Source: UBA1952 sp965246905 (GTDB lineage Bacteria; Bacteroidota; Bacteroidia; Chitinophagales; Chitinophagaceae). Taken from it: a stretch of 64,000 nucleotides of DNA. Where the stretch lies: positions 37,860-101,859 of the forward strand of contig CBDFFZ010000012.1 of assembly GCA_965246905.1 (NCBI GenBank), written 5' to 3'. Both the position numbers and the translations under genes were made by a program. The notes under the pieces are model-generated. The model was not told the DNA's origin, searched no databases, and saw only the letters and a list, made by a program, of their open reading frames with translations. Below are positions 1 to 7,926 of this stretch, piece after piece (within the stretch, counting starts at the first letter, position 1; each line of letters begins with the position of its first letter).

Positions 1-303
1 AAAGACGGCCCAAGCGCAGGCGTTACCATGCTTACAGCGCTCACATCGGCATTTACAGGCCGCCGCGTTAAGCCATTCTTTGCAATGACCGGCGAGATTA
101 CGCTCCGCGGCCAGGTGCTGCCGGTTGGGGGCATTAAAGAGAAAATGCTGGCCGCAAAGCGCGCAGGCATCAAGGATATTATTCTTTGCCAGCAGAATCA
201 AAAAGATGTAGAGGAGATCAATAAAGCATACATAAAAGGTATGCGTTTTCATTATGTAACAGCTATGCAGGAAGTGCTGGATATTGCTTTGATGAAGCGG
301 TAA
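1..303 (+). CDS. lon: Lon protease, C-terminal fragment (5' end outside window)
   Basis: This is the last 100 residues of the ATP-dependent serine protease Lon, which degrades misfolded and regulatory cytoplasmic proteins. The reading frame is open from base 1, so the gene starts before the window. Both catalytic residues of the Ser-Lys dyad are visible: the serine in KDGPSAG (residue 5 of the fragment) and the lysine in PVGGIKEK (about residue 46). The fragment ends with the usual short helical tail and a TAA at 301-303. Only the ATPase and N-terminal domains are missing, because of the window edge. Identification is secure from the two motifs and their spacing. Confidence 0.95.
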   Translation, partial: KDGPSAGVTMLTALTSAFTGRRVKPFFAMTGEITLRGQVLPVGGIKEKMLAAKRAGIKDIILCQQNQKDVEEINKAYIKGMRFHYVTAMQEVLDIALMKR

Positions 304-424
304 TTTGCCCGCCATGCTCTGAGAATAAGCAGGTATTGATTATTCACCAAACATTTTAAAAGAATATTGCAGGAAGCCTCCCGAACGGCTACCGTTTGGA
401 CACAAAATAGGCTGTTATATTTGG

Positions 425-679
425 TCAAAAAGTGCAGACCAGATATTTAGTAGATATTAATGATAAGCGATTGTTGAAGAGAGGAAACTCGATTCTCAAT
501 CGCTTATTTTCTAATAGCGTCCACTCAATTCGCAGGATAGCCACCAATACAAACCTGCAGTATTTAACGGCAAGCCTTTTATCAGCATGGCCGGGGACGA
601 AGCATTTGACTATAAAGTAGTCATTAAAGACCATCAATCCAACTTTGAGGTGATACTGGAAAGAGCACGCGTGAAGTAA
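425..679 (+). pseudogene. Gene remnants: IS4-like transposase N-terminus joined to an unidentified C-terminal fragment
   Basis: The 392 bases between lon and the glycosyltransferase hold no intact gene, but two frames look like real protein. From about 432 one frame reads DINDKRLLKRGNSILNRLF, which resembles from memory the N-terminal DNA-binding part of IS4-family transposases. It loses similarity near 560. A second frame, open from 518 to a TAA at 677-679, reads NGKPFISMAGDEAF and onward to ILERARVK, which looks like a natural protein end that I cannot name. The two lie in different frames and overlap, so this is probably a scar of insertion and deletion. No terminal inverted repeats were seen. 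Both assignments are tentative. Confidence 0.35.
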
Positions 680-696
680 ATATCGCTGAATAGCTG

Positions 697-1812
697 CTAT
701 AAATTCAGCAACAATTCTTCCAACTTACTGCACATCGCCTCTTTCGAATAATTATTCCAAACCTCATCCTTAGCCTGCTGCAGCATCTGTGGCAGACTTT
801 TGTTTTGCTCCAACAATACTACCTGACGGCAAAATTCATTCACATCATCTTTAGTAAACAGGTAGCCAAGCGCGCCGTCTTTCAGAATTTCCTGTGTGCC
901 ATCTTTACGTGTTCCTACTACCGGAATACCTGCCGCCATTGCCTCGAGGGTTACCATCCCAAATGTTTCTCCATGCGAAGGCATCGCGAAAATATCGATC
1001 GCTTTAAAGAACGGAAGAACATCCTGCCGGAAGGGCCGGAAATGTATTCTATCTTCCAGTCTGTATTCCAGCACTAATTTTTTCAGCTCCATGCTATATG
1101 CATCGCCTTCATTCAGCGTAGCATCGCCGAGCAGCAATAGCTCATAACCGGCGCCATATTTTTCTCTGAGCAGATGAATGCCTTTGATCACTAAGTCCTG
1201 TCCTTTTTTAGGATCGATTCGGCCTAAAAGACCAATAATTTTTGGCCCCAATGGGAGAGATAAGGCTTTGCGGGCAGCTTCCTGATTCCATATACCCTGC
1301 TCAAATTGTGCCAGGTCAAGCCCGAACGGAATCAGACTGATTTTAACCGCTGGCACGCGCGTTTTAGCAATCGTCTCTTCCTTCAGGTATTGCAGTGGGC
1401 TGATCCAGGCATCGATGGCCGCATAACGCAATGTATGTATCGGGTCGCGCTTGCTTACGCCTACCTGCATGTGCTGCTGATAGATGATTTTAATTTTCCG
1501 GTTAAAATAATATTTGTAAAAAGCGGCAGCCGTAATATCTCTCCGGAACGGGAATAGCAATACCTCCAGCCTGTTTTTTTTTACCCATGCGCTTATCCCT
1601 TTAGCCTGCCCCAAAACTCTTGCATTGGCTTTGATCGTCGATACATCCAATCCTGCTTCTATTGCTTTTTGGTGAATGGCGCTTCCCTCGCGGAGCAACA
1701 GCAACACTTTCCAGCCACGCTCCTGCATCCATTGTGCCAGGCGCAGGGTATTCATCTCCAGGCCGCCGAAGCCCGGTGAAAAACAGGGAATGCCGAATGT
1801 TTTGTCCTTCAT
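697..1812 (-). CDS. GT4-type glycosyltransferase
   Basis: A 371-residue GT-B glycosyltransferase of family 4, the type that transfers a sugar from a nucleotide sugar during surface polysaccharide or lipopolysaccharide assembly. The C-terminal nucleotide-sugar domain shows GRIDPKKGQDLV followed by the E-x7-E segment HGETFGMVTLEAMAAG, typical of retaining GT4 enzymes. An N-terminal acceptor domain with GFGGLEMNTLRLAQ precedes it. The ATG at 1812 is preferred over a GTG three codons upstream, because a TACTTTTG promoter box (1828-1821, minus strand) overlaps that GTG and leaves an 8-nt gap to the ATG. It is transcribed divergently from the M1 peptidase. The sugar and acceptor cannot be told from sequence. 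Confidence 0.88.
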   Translation of the reverse strand: MKDKTFGIPCFSPGFGGLEMNTLRLAQWMQERGWKVLLLLREGSAIHQKAIEAGLDVSTIKANARVLGQAKGISAWVKKNRLEVLLFPFRRDITAAAFYKYYFNRKIKIIYQQHMQVGVSKRDPIHTLRYAAIDAWISPLQYLKEETIAKTRVPAVKISLIPFGLDLAQFEQGIWNQEAARKALSLPLGPKIIGLLGRIDPKKGQDLVIKGIHLLREKYGAGYELLLLGDATLNEGDAYSMELKKLVLEYRLEDRIHFRPFRQDVLPFFKAIDIFAMPSHGETFGMVTLEAMAAGIPVVGTRKDGTQEILKDGALGYLFTKDDVNEFCRQVVLLEQNKSLPQMLQQAKDEVWNNYSKEAMCSKLEELLLNL

Positions 1813-1820
1813 ACCACTCA

Positions 1821-1828
1821 CAAAAGTA
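1821..1828 (-). promoter_or_regulatory. -7 box TACTTTTG of the glycosyltransferase
   Basis: Reading the minus strand, TACTTTTG matches the Bacteroidota primary-sigma -7 consensus TAnnTTTG. It ends 8 nt before the ATG at 1812, so the transcript leader would be only about 5 nt. No convincing -33 TTTG lies 19 nt upstream. The box falls inside the longer open frame, which argues against the upstream GTG start. Confidence 0.45.
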
Positions 1829-1900
1829 AGCCTTCCCTTCGGCCTCTTTTGCGTTATTAGCCTTAACTTTAGCCCATTCCCTAAAATTAAATTTTCAGCA

Positions 1901-3853
1901 ATGAAATTTTCTGCTTACATCTTTCCAATACTGGTATTTATATCGCTCCAGGCAGCAGCGCATCGCCATTACAACGCCTGCAGTGATGGGCGCATAAAAG
2001 CCGCCGCAAGCCAGCGCGGCACGCTTGCATCGCCGCTTGAGCTGGATTATGATGTGAAGTATGTGAAGATCGATGTGGCGCTGGATAACACTAATACTTC
2101 AGTAAAAGGAAACACCGCCACGCAGGCAAAAGTTGTGGGTTCAGGTGGCATGAGCACTTATGCTTTTGAGCTGAACGATAATCTTACCATCGATTCCGCA
2201 AAGATGAATGGGATATTAGTACCGGTAAGTGCTGCTGGCAATCATTTGCGCACCATCAGCTTACCTGCTGCGCTACCGCTCAATGCGATGTTTACGGCGC
2301 AGATATTTTATCATGGTACGGCTTTGAACGGCGGCACCGGTTTCTTCAATGGCGGCATTGTAAACCAAACGCTGGCATCCGGCACAAAAATTACCTACAC
2401 TATGAGCGATGACTATTTTGCGCGCGACTGGTGGCCTGCCAAACAGGTACTGCAGGATAAAATAGACTCGGTGGATTTGTGGGTTACGGTACCGGCTGGC
2501 ACAAGGGCCGGAGGCAATGGCTTGCTAAAGCAGATAACACCTGTACCATCCGGCAACCGCTATCAATGGAAAACAAAATACCCGATCGACTATTACCTGA
2601 TCTCTACAGCGGTAGCCCCATACGCTGATCACAGCCAGATGCTGCATTTCAGCAACAGCACGGATTCCATGCTGGTGCAGCATTATATTTATGATACGGC
2701 TACCTTCCTGCCGCAAATTGTCGGCGCGCTCGACAGCACCATTTATATGGTCGATTATTTTTCAACCCTGTTTGGCCGCTATCCTTACTGGGAGGAAAAA
2801 TATGGGCATTGTACCGCTCCGCTGAGCGGTGGCATGGAGCACCAGACGATGACAACGCTGGGCGCTTACACTACTCCGCTCATTGCCCATGAGCTGGGCC
2901 ATCAATGGTGGGGCGATTGCGTAACTTATGCATCCTGGACAGACATCTGGTTGAGCGAAGGATGGGCCTCTTATTGCGAGCAATTGTATGTAGCGCATTT
3001 TCAGGGCGCGGCAGCGGCACAAACATATCGCACTGCGGTTTTTAACCGGGTGATGAGCATTGCAGGCGGCACTGTTTATGTACCGGATACCACCAATGTA
3101 CTGCGGACGTTCAACTCAAGGCTCACTTACGATAAAGGAGCGGCAGTAGCGCACATGCTGCGGTATATTGCCCCTGATGATGCTACTTATTTTAGCGGGC
3201 TACAGGCTTACCAGCAGCAATACAAGTTTAAAACAGCCACAACCACCGATTTTCAGGCTGTAATGGAAGCTGCCTATGGCCGCAACCTTGATACGTTTTT
3301 TTATCAATGGGTGTATGGGGAAGGCTATCCTACTTATACGGCCAAGTGGAACCAAAGCAATGATATAGTATTGATCCAGCTAAAGCAAACCACTTCTGTG
3401 CCTGCTTCTATTCCCTTGTTTATAACGCCGGTGGAGATCAGGCTGACTTCTGCCGCAGGCGATACCATTATCAAAATTTACAACAATAGTTCTTTACAGA
3501 ATATTTCCGTGACCTGGAGCAAAACAATGACCGGGCTCTCCATTGATCCTGACAACCAGATCTTAAATAAAACAGGAGCTATCACTAAAGATCCTTCCCT
3601 TGCCATTCATGCCGCGAATCCTATTCCGGATTTTCGCGTTTTCCCCAACCCTGCACGGGATAGCTGGCAGGTTGCAGGTGTGCCGGACGGTGCTACGATA
3701 GAACTGTACAATATAAGCGGGCAAAGAGCGTGGCAAGGATTTTCCGGTACTGGAAAAATGATTCCTGCTGCTGGTCTGCCAACCGGCAATTACGAGTTGC
3801 GCATTACGTTGAACGATGGGAGCATCCTGACTAAAAAGCTGGTGCGCTGGTAA
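1901..3853 (+). CDS. Secreted M1 family metallopeptidase with T9SS sorting domain
   Basis: A 650-residue zinc aminopeptidase of family M1. An N-terminal signal peptide (MKFSAYIFPILVFISLQAAA) is followed by the beta-sandwich domain, a GGMEHQTMTTLG segment (the GxMEN-like substrate loop) near residue 310, and the zinc site HELGHQWWGD at about residue 330, with the third ligand Glu in WLSEGWASY. The last 75 residues (FPNPARDSW onward, ending KKLVRW) form a type A T9SS sorting domain, so the enzyme is exported across the outer membrane and released or surface-attached. The frame stays open far upstream, but the ATG at 1901 is the one that begins the signal peptide. terC starts 3 nt after its stop. 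Confidence 0.93.
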   Translation: MKFSAYIFPILVFISLQAAAHRHYNACSDGRIKAAASQRGTLASPLELDYDVKYVKIDVALDNTNTSVKGNTATQAKVVGSGGMSTYAFELNDNLTIDSAKMNGILVPVSAAGNHLRTISLPAALPLNAMFTAQIFYHGTALNGGTGFFNGGIVNQTLASGTKITYTMSDDYFARDWWPAKQVLQDKIDSVDLWVTVPAGTRAGGNGLLKQITPVPSGNRYQWKTKYPIDYYLISTAVAPYADHSQMLHFSNSTDSMLVQHYIYDTATFLPQIVGALDSTIYMVDYFSTLFGRYPYWEEKYGHCTAPLSGGMEHQTMTTLGAYTTPLIAHELGHQWWGDCVTYASWTDIWLSEGWASYCEQLYVAHFQGAAAAQTYRTAVFNRVMSIAGGTVYVPDTTNVLRTFNSRLTYDKGAAVAHMLRYIAPDDATYFSGLQAYQQQYKFKTATTTDFQAVMEAAYGRNLDTFFYQWVYGEGYPTYTAKWNQSNDIVLIQLKQTTSVPASIPLFITPVEIRLTSAAGDTIIKIYNNSSLQNISVTWSKTMTGLSIDPDNQILNKTGAITKDPSLAIHAANPIPDFRVFPNPARDSWQVAGVPDGATIELYNISGQRAWQGFSGTGKMIPAAGLPTGNYELRITLNDGSILTKKLVRW

Positions 3854-3856
3854 ATC

Positions 3857-4735
3857 ATGCCGATGCAGCTTTTATTGATTACAGAGCATTTTCATGAGCT
3901 AATCGTCCAAATATCGGCGCGGCCCCTTGAGTCGCTTGGTGTGGTGGTAAATCTCATCCTGATAGAAAGCCTGCTTTCGGTAGATAATGCAGCCGTGCTT
4001 GCCACCATGGTGCTCGATCTTCCAAAAGATCAACGGCGTAAGGCACTCAGGTATGGCATTCTTGGCGCTTATTTCTTTCGGGGTATATGCCTCCTGTTTG
4101 CAGCTGTGCTCATTAAGTTCTGGCTATTTAAGCCTATTGGCGGCATTTATCTTTTATTCCTGGCGGTAAAGCATTTCTTTTTTGAGAAAGATGCATCAGA
4201 AGACGAATCGCCGGCGGTGGAGATACGCGAAAAAAAGAGAAGCTGGCTATACCGCAAAACCCGTGGCGCGCTGGGCTCATTCTGGTCAACCGTGCTAATG
4301 GTGGAAATTATGGACATTGCTTTTTCTATCGACAATGTAATTGCGGCGAATGCCTACAGTAAAAATATCATGCTCATCTGGCTCGGGGTTTTTATCGGCA
4401 TTCTTGCCATGCGCTTTGTATCACAGGGCTTTGTAGGGCTGATGGAAAAATACCCGTTTCTCGAGCATTGTGCCTTTCTCGTCATCGCGCTTCTTGGTGT
4501 AAAGCTCACGCTTGCCGCTTATACCCATAACTTTCCTTGCGGCAGATTTACCCGTTTCCTCGATGGGCCAAATGAATGTTTTTTACACAATGGCCAGCCC
4601 ATTCCGGAAGGCAGCCATCCAATAATCTGGGGAGATATACTTACTTCCGGCCTGAGCCTGGGCATATTTCTGATACCGATCCTCACCTCATGGGCATTCA
4701 ACTTTCCGAAGCACCATATGGAAGATAATAATTAG
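3857..4735 (+). CDS. TerC/Alx family integral membrane protein
   Basis: A 292-residue polytopic inner-membrane protein of the TerC family, linked in other bacteria to manganese homeostasis and tellurite resistance. About seven to nine hydrophobic helices are visible. The two family half-motifs are present as acidic residues within membrane segments: LIESLLSVDNAAVLATMV near residue 35 and VEIMDIAFSIDNVIAANAY near residue 150. A charged cytoplasmic loop (EKDASEDESPAVEIREKKR) separates the halves. It starts 3 nt after the M1 peptidase stop and is followed 8 nt later by aat, so the three may share a transcript although their functions look unrelated. Metal specificity is not resolved. Confidence 0.9.
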   Translation: MPMQLLLITEHFHELIVQISARPLESLGVVVNLILIESLLSVDNAAVLATMVLDLPKDQRRKALRYGILGAYFFRGICLLFAAVLIKFWLFKPIGGIYLLFLAVKHFFFEKDASEDESPAVEIREKKRSWLYRKTRGALGSFWSTVLMVEIMDIAFSIDNVIAANAYSKNIMLIWLGVFIGILAMRFVSQGFVGLMEKYPFLEHCAFLVIALLGVKLTLAAYTHNFPCGRFTRFLDGPNECFLHNGQPIPEGSHPIIWGDILTSGLSLGIFLIPILTSWAFNFPKHHMEDNN

Positions 4736-4743
4736 CGTAAGCC

Positions 4744-5409
4744 ATGGAGTCTATTCCCGTTGCGATGCTTGAGGAAAGCGATCTATGGTTCCCGCCGGTT
4801 GAGGCTGCGCTTGATGACGGCCTGCTCGCTATAGGCGGAGATCTGAGCGCAGCGCGGCTTTTGCTTGGCTATCGTAACGGGATATTCCCATGGTTCAGTG
4901 AAGAAGACCCGATCCTGTGGTGGAGCCCCGACCCACGTTGCGTAGTTTTTCCTGATGCGCTTAAAGTTAGTAAGAGCATGAAGGTGTTGCTAAAAAAGGA
5001 GGCCTTTGAATTTAAAGTGGATACCGCTTTTCAACAGGTTATCGAAAGCTGCGCATCGATCAGCCGCGATGGACAGCCAGGTACCTGGATAACCCCGGAG
5101 ATCATCGCAGCTTATACAGCATTACATCGGCTTGGCTTTGCGCACAGCGCAGAAGTATGGCAGGATGGCGCGCTCGTCGGTGGCCTTTATGGCGTACTAT
5201 TGGGTAAGGTATTTTTTGGTGAAAGCATGTTTAGTCGTGCAAGCAATGCAAGCAAATACGCCTTCATAAAATGGGTGGAGCTGCTCAGGGCGCGGGGCTT
5301 AATGCTGATCGATTGCCAGATGCATACACCGCATTTAGAAAGTCTGGGAGCAGTACTGATTCCGAGAGCTGAATTTATTGGCTTCATCAGGCAGCATATT
5401 CCGGAATAG
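4744..5409 (+). CDS. aat: Leucyl/phenylalanyl-tRNA--protein transferase
   Basis: A 221-residue aminoacyl-tRNA protein transferase of the bacterial N-degron pathway. It moves Leu or Phe from charged tRNA onto N-terminal Lys or Arg of proteins, marking them for ClpS/ClpAP. Family signatures are clear: DGLLAIGGDLSAARLLLGYR, GIFPWF, WWSPDPRCVV, the TWITPEI segment, and the ending region GESMFSR followed by DCQMHTPHLESLGA. Length is close to the usual 200-250 residues. It starts 8 nt after the terC stop. The N-terminal residues before VEAALDDG are short but complete. Confidence 0.95.
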   Translation: MESIPVAMLEESDLWFPPVEAALDDGLLAIGGDLSAARLLLGYRNGIFPWFSEEDPILWWSPDPRCVVFPDALKVSKSMKVLLKKEAFEFKVDTAFQQVIESCASISRDGQPGTWITPEIIAAYTALHRLGFAHSAEVWQDGALVGGLYGVLLGKVFFGESMFSRASNASKYAFIKWVELLRARGLMLIDCQMHTPHLESLGAVLIPRAEFIGFIRQHIPE

Positions 5410-5500
5410 CGCTTCGCTAGATAATTTTTTGGCCGCAGGCAACCATTTCCAGCTGTAGTGCATATTGTTTATAGAAAACCTGTTGCCAAGCATCCCCCAA

Positions 5501-6046
5501 ATGGACGAATCCTTACTCATCGCACGCTGCCGGCAGCAGGATAAAAAAGCACAGCGGGCATTGTACGATGCATATGCAGAGCGCCTGATGCCTGTATGCC
5601 TACGCTATGTAAAGAATCTCCCGGATGCGGAAGATGCCTTGCTCAATGGCTTCTATAAATTCTTCCATACGCTCAGCTCTTTCGAATATAACGGCGCGGG
5701 AAGCATCTATACCTGGCTCAAAAAAATCGTGGTAAATGAGTGCCTGATGCTGCTCCGTAAGCGGCCATCCATAAAGTGGGAAGATGAGGAAACAGCAGCA
5801 GAAGCAGCGCTTAATATTGATATTTTCTACGCGCTTGAAGCGAAAGAAATCTTCATGCTCATAGCTGCCCTGCCGGATGGTTACCGCACCGTCTTTAATC
5901 TTTATGCCGTAGAAGGCTATAGCCATAAAGAGATAGCCAACTTGCTGAGCATTGCGGAAGGAACTTCAAAAAGCCAGCTTAGCAAAGCAAAAGCGCTATT
6001 GCAAAAAGTATTGATAAAACACCATAACTATGCGGCAGGAAAGTGA
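5501..6046 (+). CDS. ECF-type RNA polymerase sigma factor
   Basis: A 181-residue sigma-70 family protein with only regions 2 and 4, as in extracytoplasmic-function sigma factors. Region 2 covers roughly residues 20-95 (LYDAYAERLMPVCLRY, DAEDALLNGFYKFF, NGAGSIYTWLKKIV). Region 4 is the helix-turn-helix near the end (LPDGYRTVFNLYAVEGYSHK, EIANLL, GTSKSQLSKAKALLQK). ATG 5501 is preferred to an upstream TTG (5465) because it begins at the conserved DESLLIARC segment. The next gene starts 17 nt before this stop, a coupled arrangement typical of a sigma factor and its anti-sigma factor. The regulon is unknown; the downstream secreted protein is a likely member. Confidence 0.9.
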   Translation: MDESLLIARCRQQDKKAQRALYDAYAERLMPVCLRYVKNLPDAEDALLNGFYKFFHTLSSFEYNGAGSIYTWLKKIVVNECLMLLRKRPSIKWEDEETAAEAALNIDIFYALEAKEIFMLIAALPDGYRTVFNLYAVEGYSHKEIANLLSIAEGTSKSQLSKAKALLQKVLIKHHNYAAGK

Positions 6047-6683
6047 ATATGATTTATTGAGGGCAAAGCTGGATACATTGGAAAGCACCGACCTCACCGG
6101 CAACTGGCACAGCGGAGATGCATGGCTTTTACTCAAAAGCCGCACCGAAAAGGTTAGAAGTCGCCGCATCCGGGTACTGGTTTATTGCAGTGCGGCTGCT
6201 GCCGTTATAGTCGTTGGGATTTTTATTTTTTCGGGGAATGAACAGGCCCGATTACCAATGCCTGCAATAGTCCATTCTAAAAAAACAATGCTGGAAGCTG
6301 CTCTGCCCGGTACTAAGCCTGCCACTTTAGAATATGGGATGACGACAGCGCAGCAAACTATTCTACCGGAGCATATTGCTATTGTACGCCGGAAAAACAA
6401 GCGTTCAGAAACGCTGGCAGTAAAGGAGGAATTGATTCGTGCAACTGAAATAAGTGCACCCATAATAATAAGCGATTTGCCGAAACAAGCAGAAAAGCCA
6501 ATAGTCAAACACACATGCGTTGAGCCAATTTACACCCTGGATGAGATTCGGAGCAATGTGCCCGAGCAGGCGGAGCAGCCTAAAATTTATACCGGCATTT
6601 TTGGCCGTGAGGCAGGGCAATTTCATGAGCAGGATAATGATGAGCATCAATCCCGGCTAAGCGGGTTCTTACATAAAAACTAA
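6030..6683 (+). CDS. Probable single-pass anti-sigma factor
   Basis: A 217-residue protein with a cytoplasmic N-terminus (about 47 residues), one transmembrane helix (VLVYCSAAAAVIVVGIFIFS, about 48-68) and a long low-complexity periplasmic part. It has no catalytic motif. The role as membrane-bound anti-sigma factor is inferred from its topology and from the 17-nt overlap with the upstream ECF sigma gene. The N-terminal segment AWLLLKSRTEKVRSRR immediately before the membrane helix is what would contact the sigma factor. The secreted-protein gene starts 11 nt downstream, completing a three-gene unit. Sequence alone does not prove the function. Confidence 0.6.
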   Translation: MRQESEYDLLRAKLDTLESTDLTGNWHSGDAWLLLKSRTEKVRSRRIRVLVYCSAAAAVIVVGIFIFSGNEQARLPMPAIVHSKKTMLEAALPGTKPATLEYGMTTAQQTILPEHIAIVRRKNKRSETLAVKEELIRATEISAPIIISDLPKQAEKPIVKHTCVEPIYTLDEIRSNVPEQAEQPKIYTGIFGREAGQFHEQDNDEHQSRLSGFLHKN

Positions 6684-6694
6684 CACACTTCTTT

Positions 6695-7861
6695 ATGAGA
6701 AAAGCAATCTTCGCACTCCTGCTCCTGGCGGGAGGAGCCACCCGTATGCTCGCTCAGGAAATACCCAACTGGCGTACAAAATTTATCCAGCATGGCAAGG
6801 CAGAAGCCACTTTCAACATGGCAGAGGGCGCAATTCATCACCGCCACCGAGCCTCATTAGGCAATGGCAACCAGCTTACCATAGAGCTGCGGCAGTATGA
6901 TGATTACCGCTTGCTGCCGGATATTGAAAGGCTAATGAAGACGGTGCGCACAGATATAGCCTTCCTGAAAGATAGCTTTGAAGCCAACCCGCAAAGCAGC
7001 TACCGCATTGATTATTTAATGGACAACGGAGGCATGAAAGCTTACCGGATTCACCGCTATGAACCGCAGGATGAGTTTCTTTACCAGAAGTCCGGTGCAC
7101 AGGTCACGCCCTATAAGCCGGAACCGGATACGCTCAGGGTTTTATTGGTAAATCCGGAGAATGGCATTAAAGATTGCCAGCTCACCTTTGTACTCCAACG
7201 AATGGCGAACCTCGATAACCTGCTTGCCGATGAAGGACGACTGAACAACATCATCGATACCTTTAAAAAGGCCACCGCACCCCATTTGCGTTCAGAGAAG
7301 AAGCATCCTTATTTGTACGAATCTTCTGTATTTATTAGTAAGAACAGGAAGGATACCACAAAGCTCCGGATAGATTTTTCCAGGACCTTGCGTAAGGAGC
7401 AATGGGATGTGCTCAATCATAGAAGCTCCTTCGATGTATCCTACAATATTGGTGCCGGGTTTCTTAGGGACAAAGTCGCACCGGCAGCGGAGATTGGCTT
7501 GATCTACCGCCTGCCCTCAACAAAATCAAAGGATGTATCTTCTGTTCTCGGGGTCTATATTTCAGGCTATTTTGGTTTTGAGAAGGGTAGCGATGGGCAG
7601 TTCCGTGCCCTTCCAAATTACTGGATCAATGCAGAGCTTGGTGACGAAGGTTTCAATCATTTTACGCCCTACATCATTACCAGCAGGCTCACGGTAGGGG
7701 TAGGATATCTGCTTAGCGGATCGGGAGATTATTATAAAAAAACAACGCTCAAAGCTTTCATGAATATCACCCTGAAAAACGGCATTACTTTATCGCCGGA
7801 AGTGATTGCCACCGATAATTTACGGCAGGTCTTCCCGGGATTGACGCTGAAAGTTTTTTAA
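6695..7861 (+). CDS. Secreted, probably outer-membrane protein of the sigma operon (unknown function)
   Basis: A 388-residue protein with a signal peptide (MRKAIFALLLLAGGATRMLAQ). The C-terminal third (from about residue 240) has alternating hydrophobic and polar strands with glycine and aromatic residues, such as SYNIGAGFLRDK and RLTVGVGYLLSGSG, and the chain ends in Phe (TLKVF). That pattern is typical of outer-membrane beta-barrels. The N-terminal part is soluble and rich in charged residues. I do not recognise a named family. It lies 11 nt after the putative anti-sigma gene, so it probably belongs to the envelope-stress or surface regulon that the sigma factor controls. Confidence 0.6.
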   Translation: MRKAIFALLLLAGGATRMLAQEIPNWRTKFIQHGKAEATFNMAEGAIHHRHRASLGNGNQLTIELRQYDDYRLLPDIERLMKTVRTDIAFLKDSFEANPQSSYRIDYLMDNGGMKAYRIHRYEPQDEFLYQKSGAQVTPYKPEPDTLRVLLVNPENGIKDCQLTFVLQRMANLDNLLADEGRLNNIIDTFKKATAPHLRSEKKHPYLYESSVFISKNRKDTTKLRIDFSRTLRKEQWDVLNHRSSFDVSYNIGAGFLRDKVAPAAEIGLIYRLPSTKSKDVSSVLGVYISGYFGFEKGSDGQFRALPNYWINAELGDEGFNHFTPYIITSRLTVGVGYLLSGSGDYYKKTTLKAFMNITLKNGITLSPEVIATDNLRQVFPGLTLKVF

Positions 7862-7926
7862 AAATTCTGTGAATACCTAAAGGTGCAGACCTGTAAAAGC
7901 AAATCCGTACTTTTTTGGTAAAAAGC

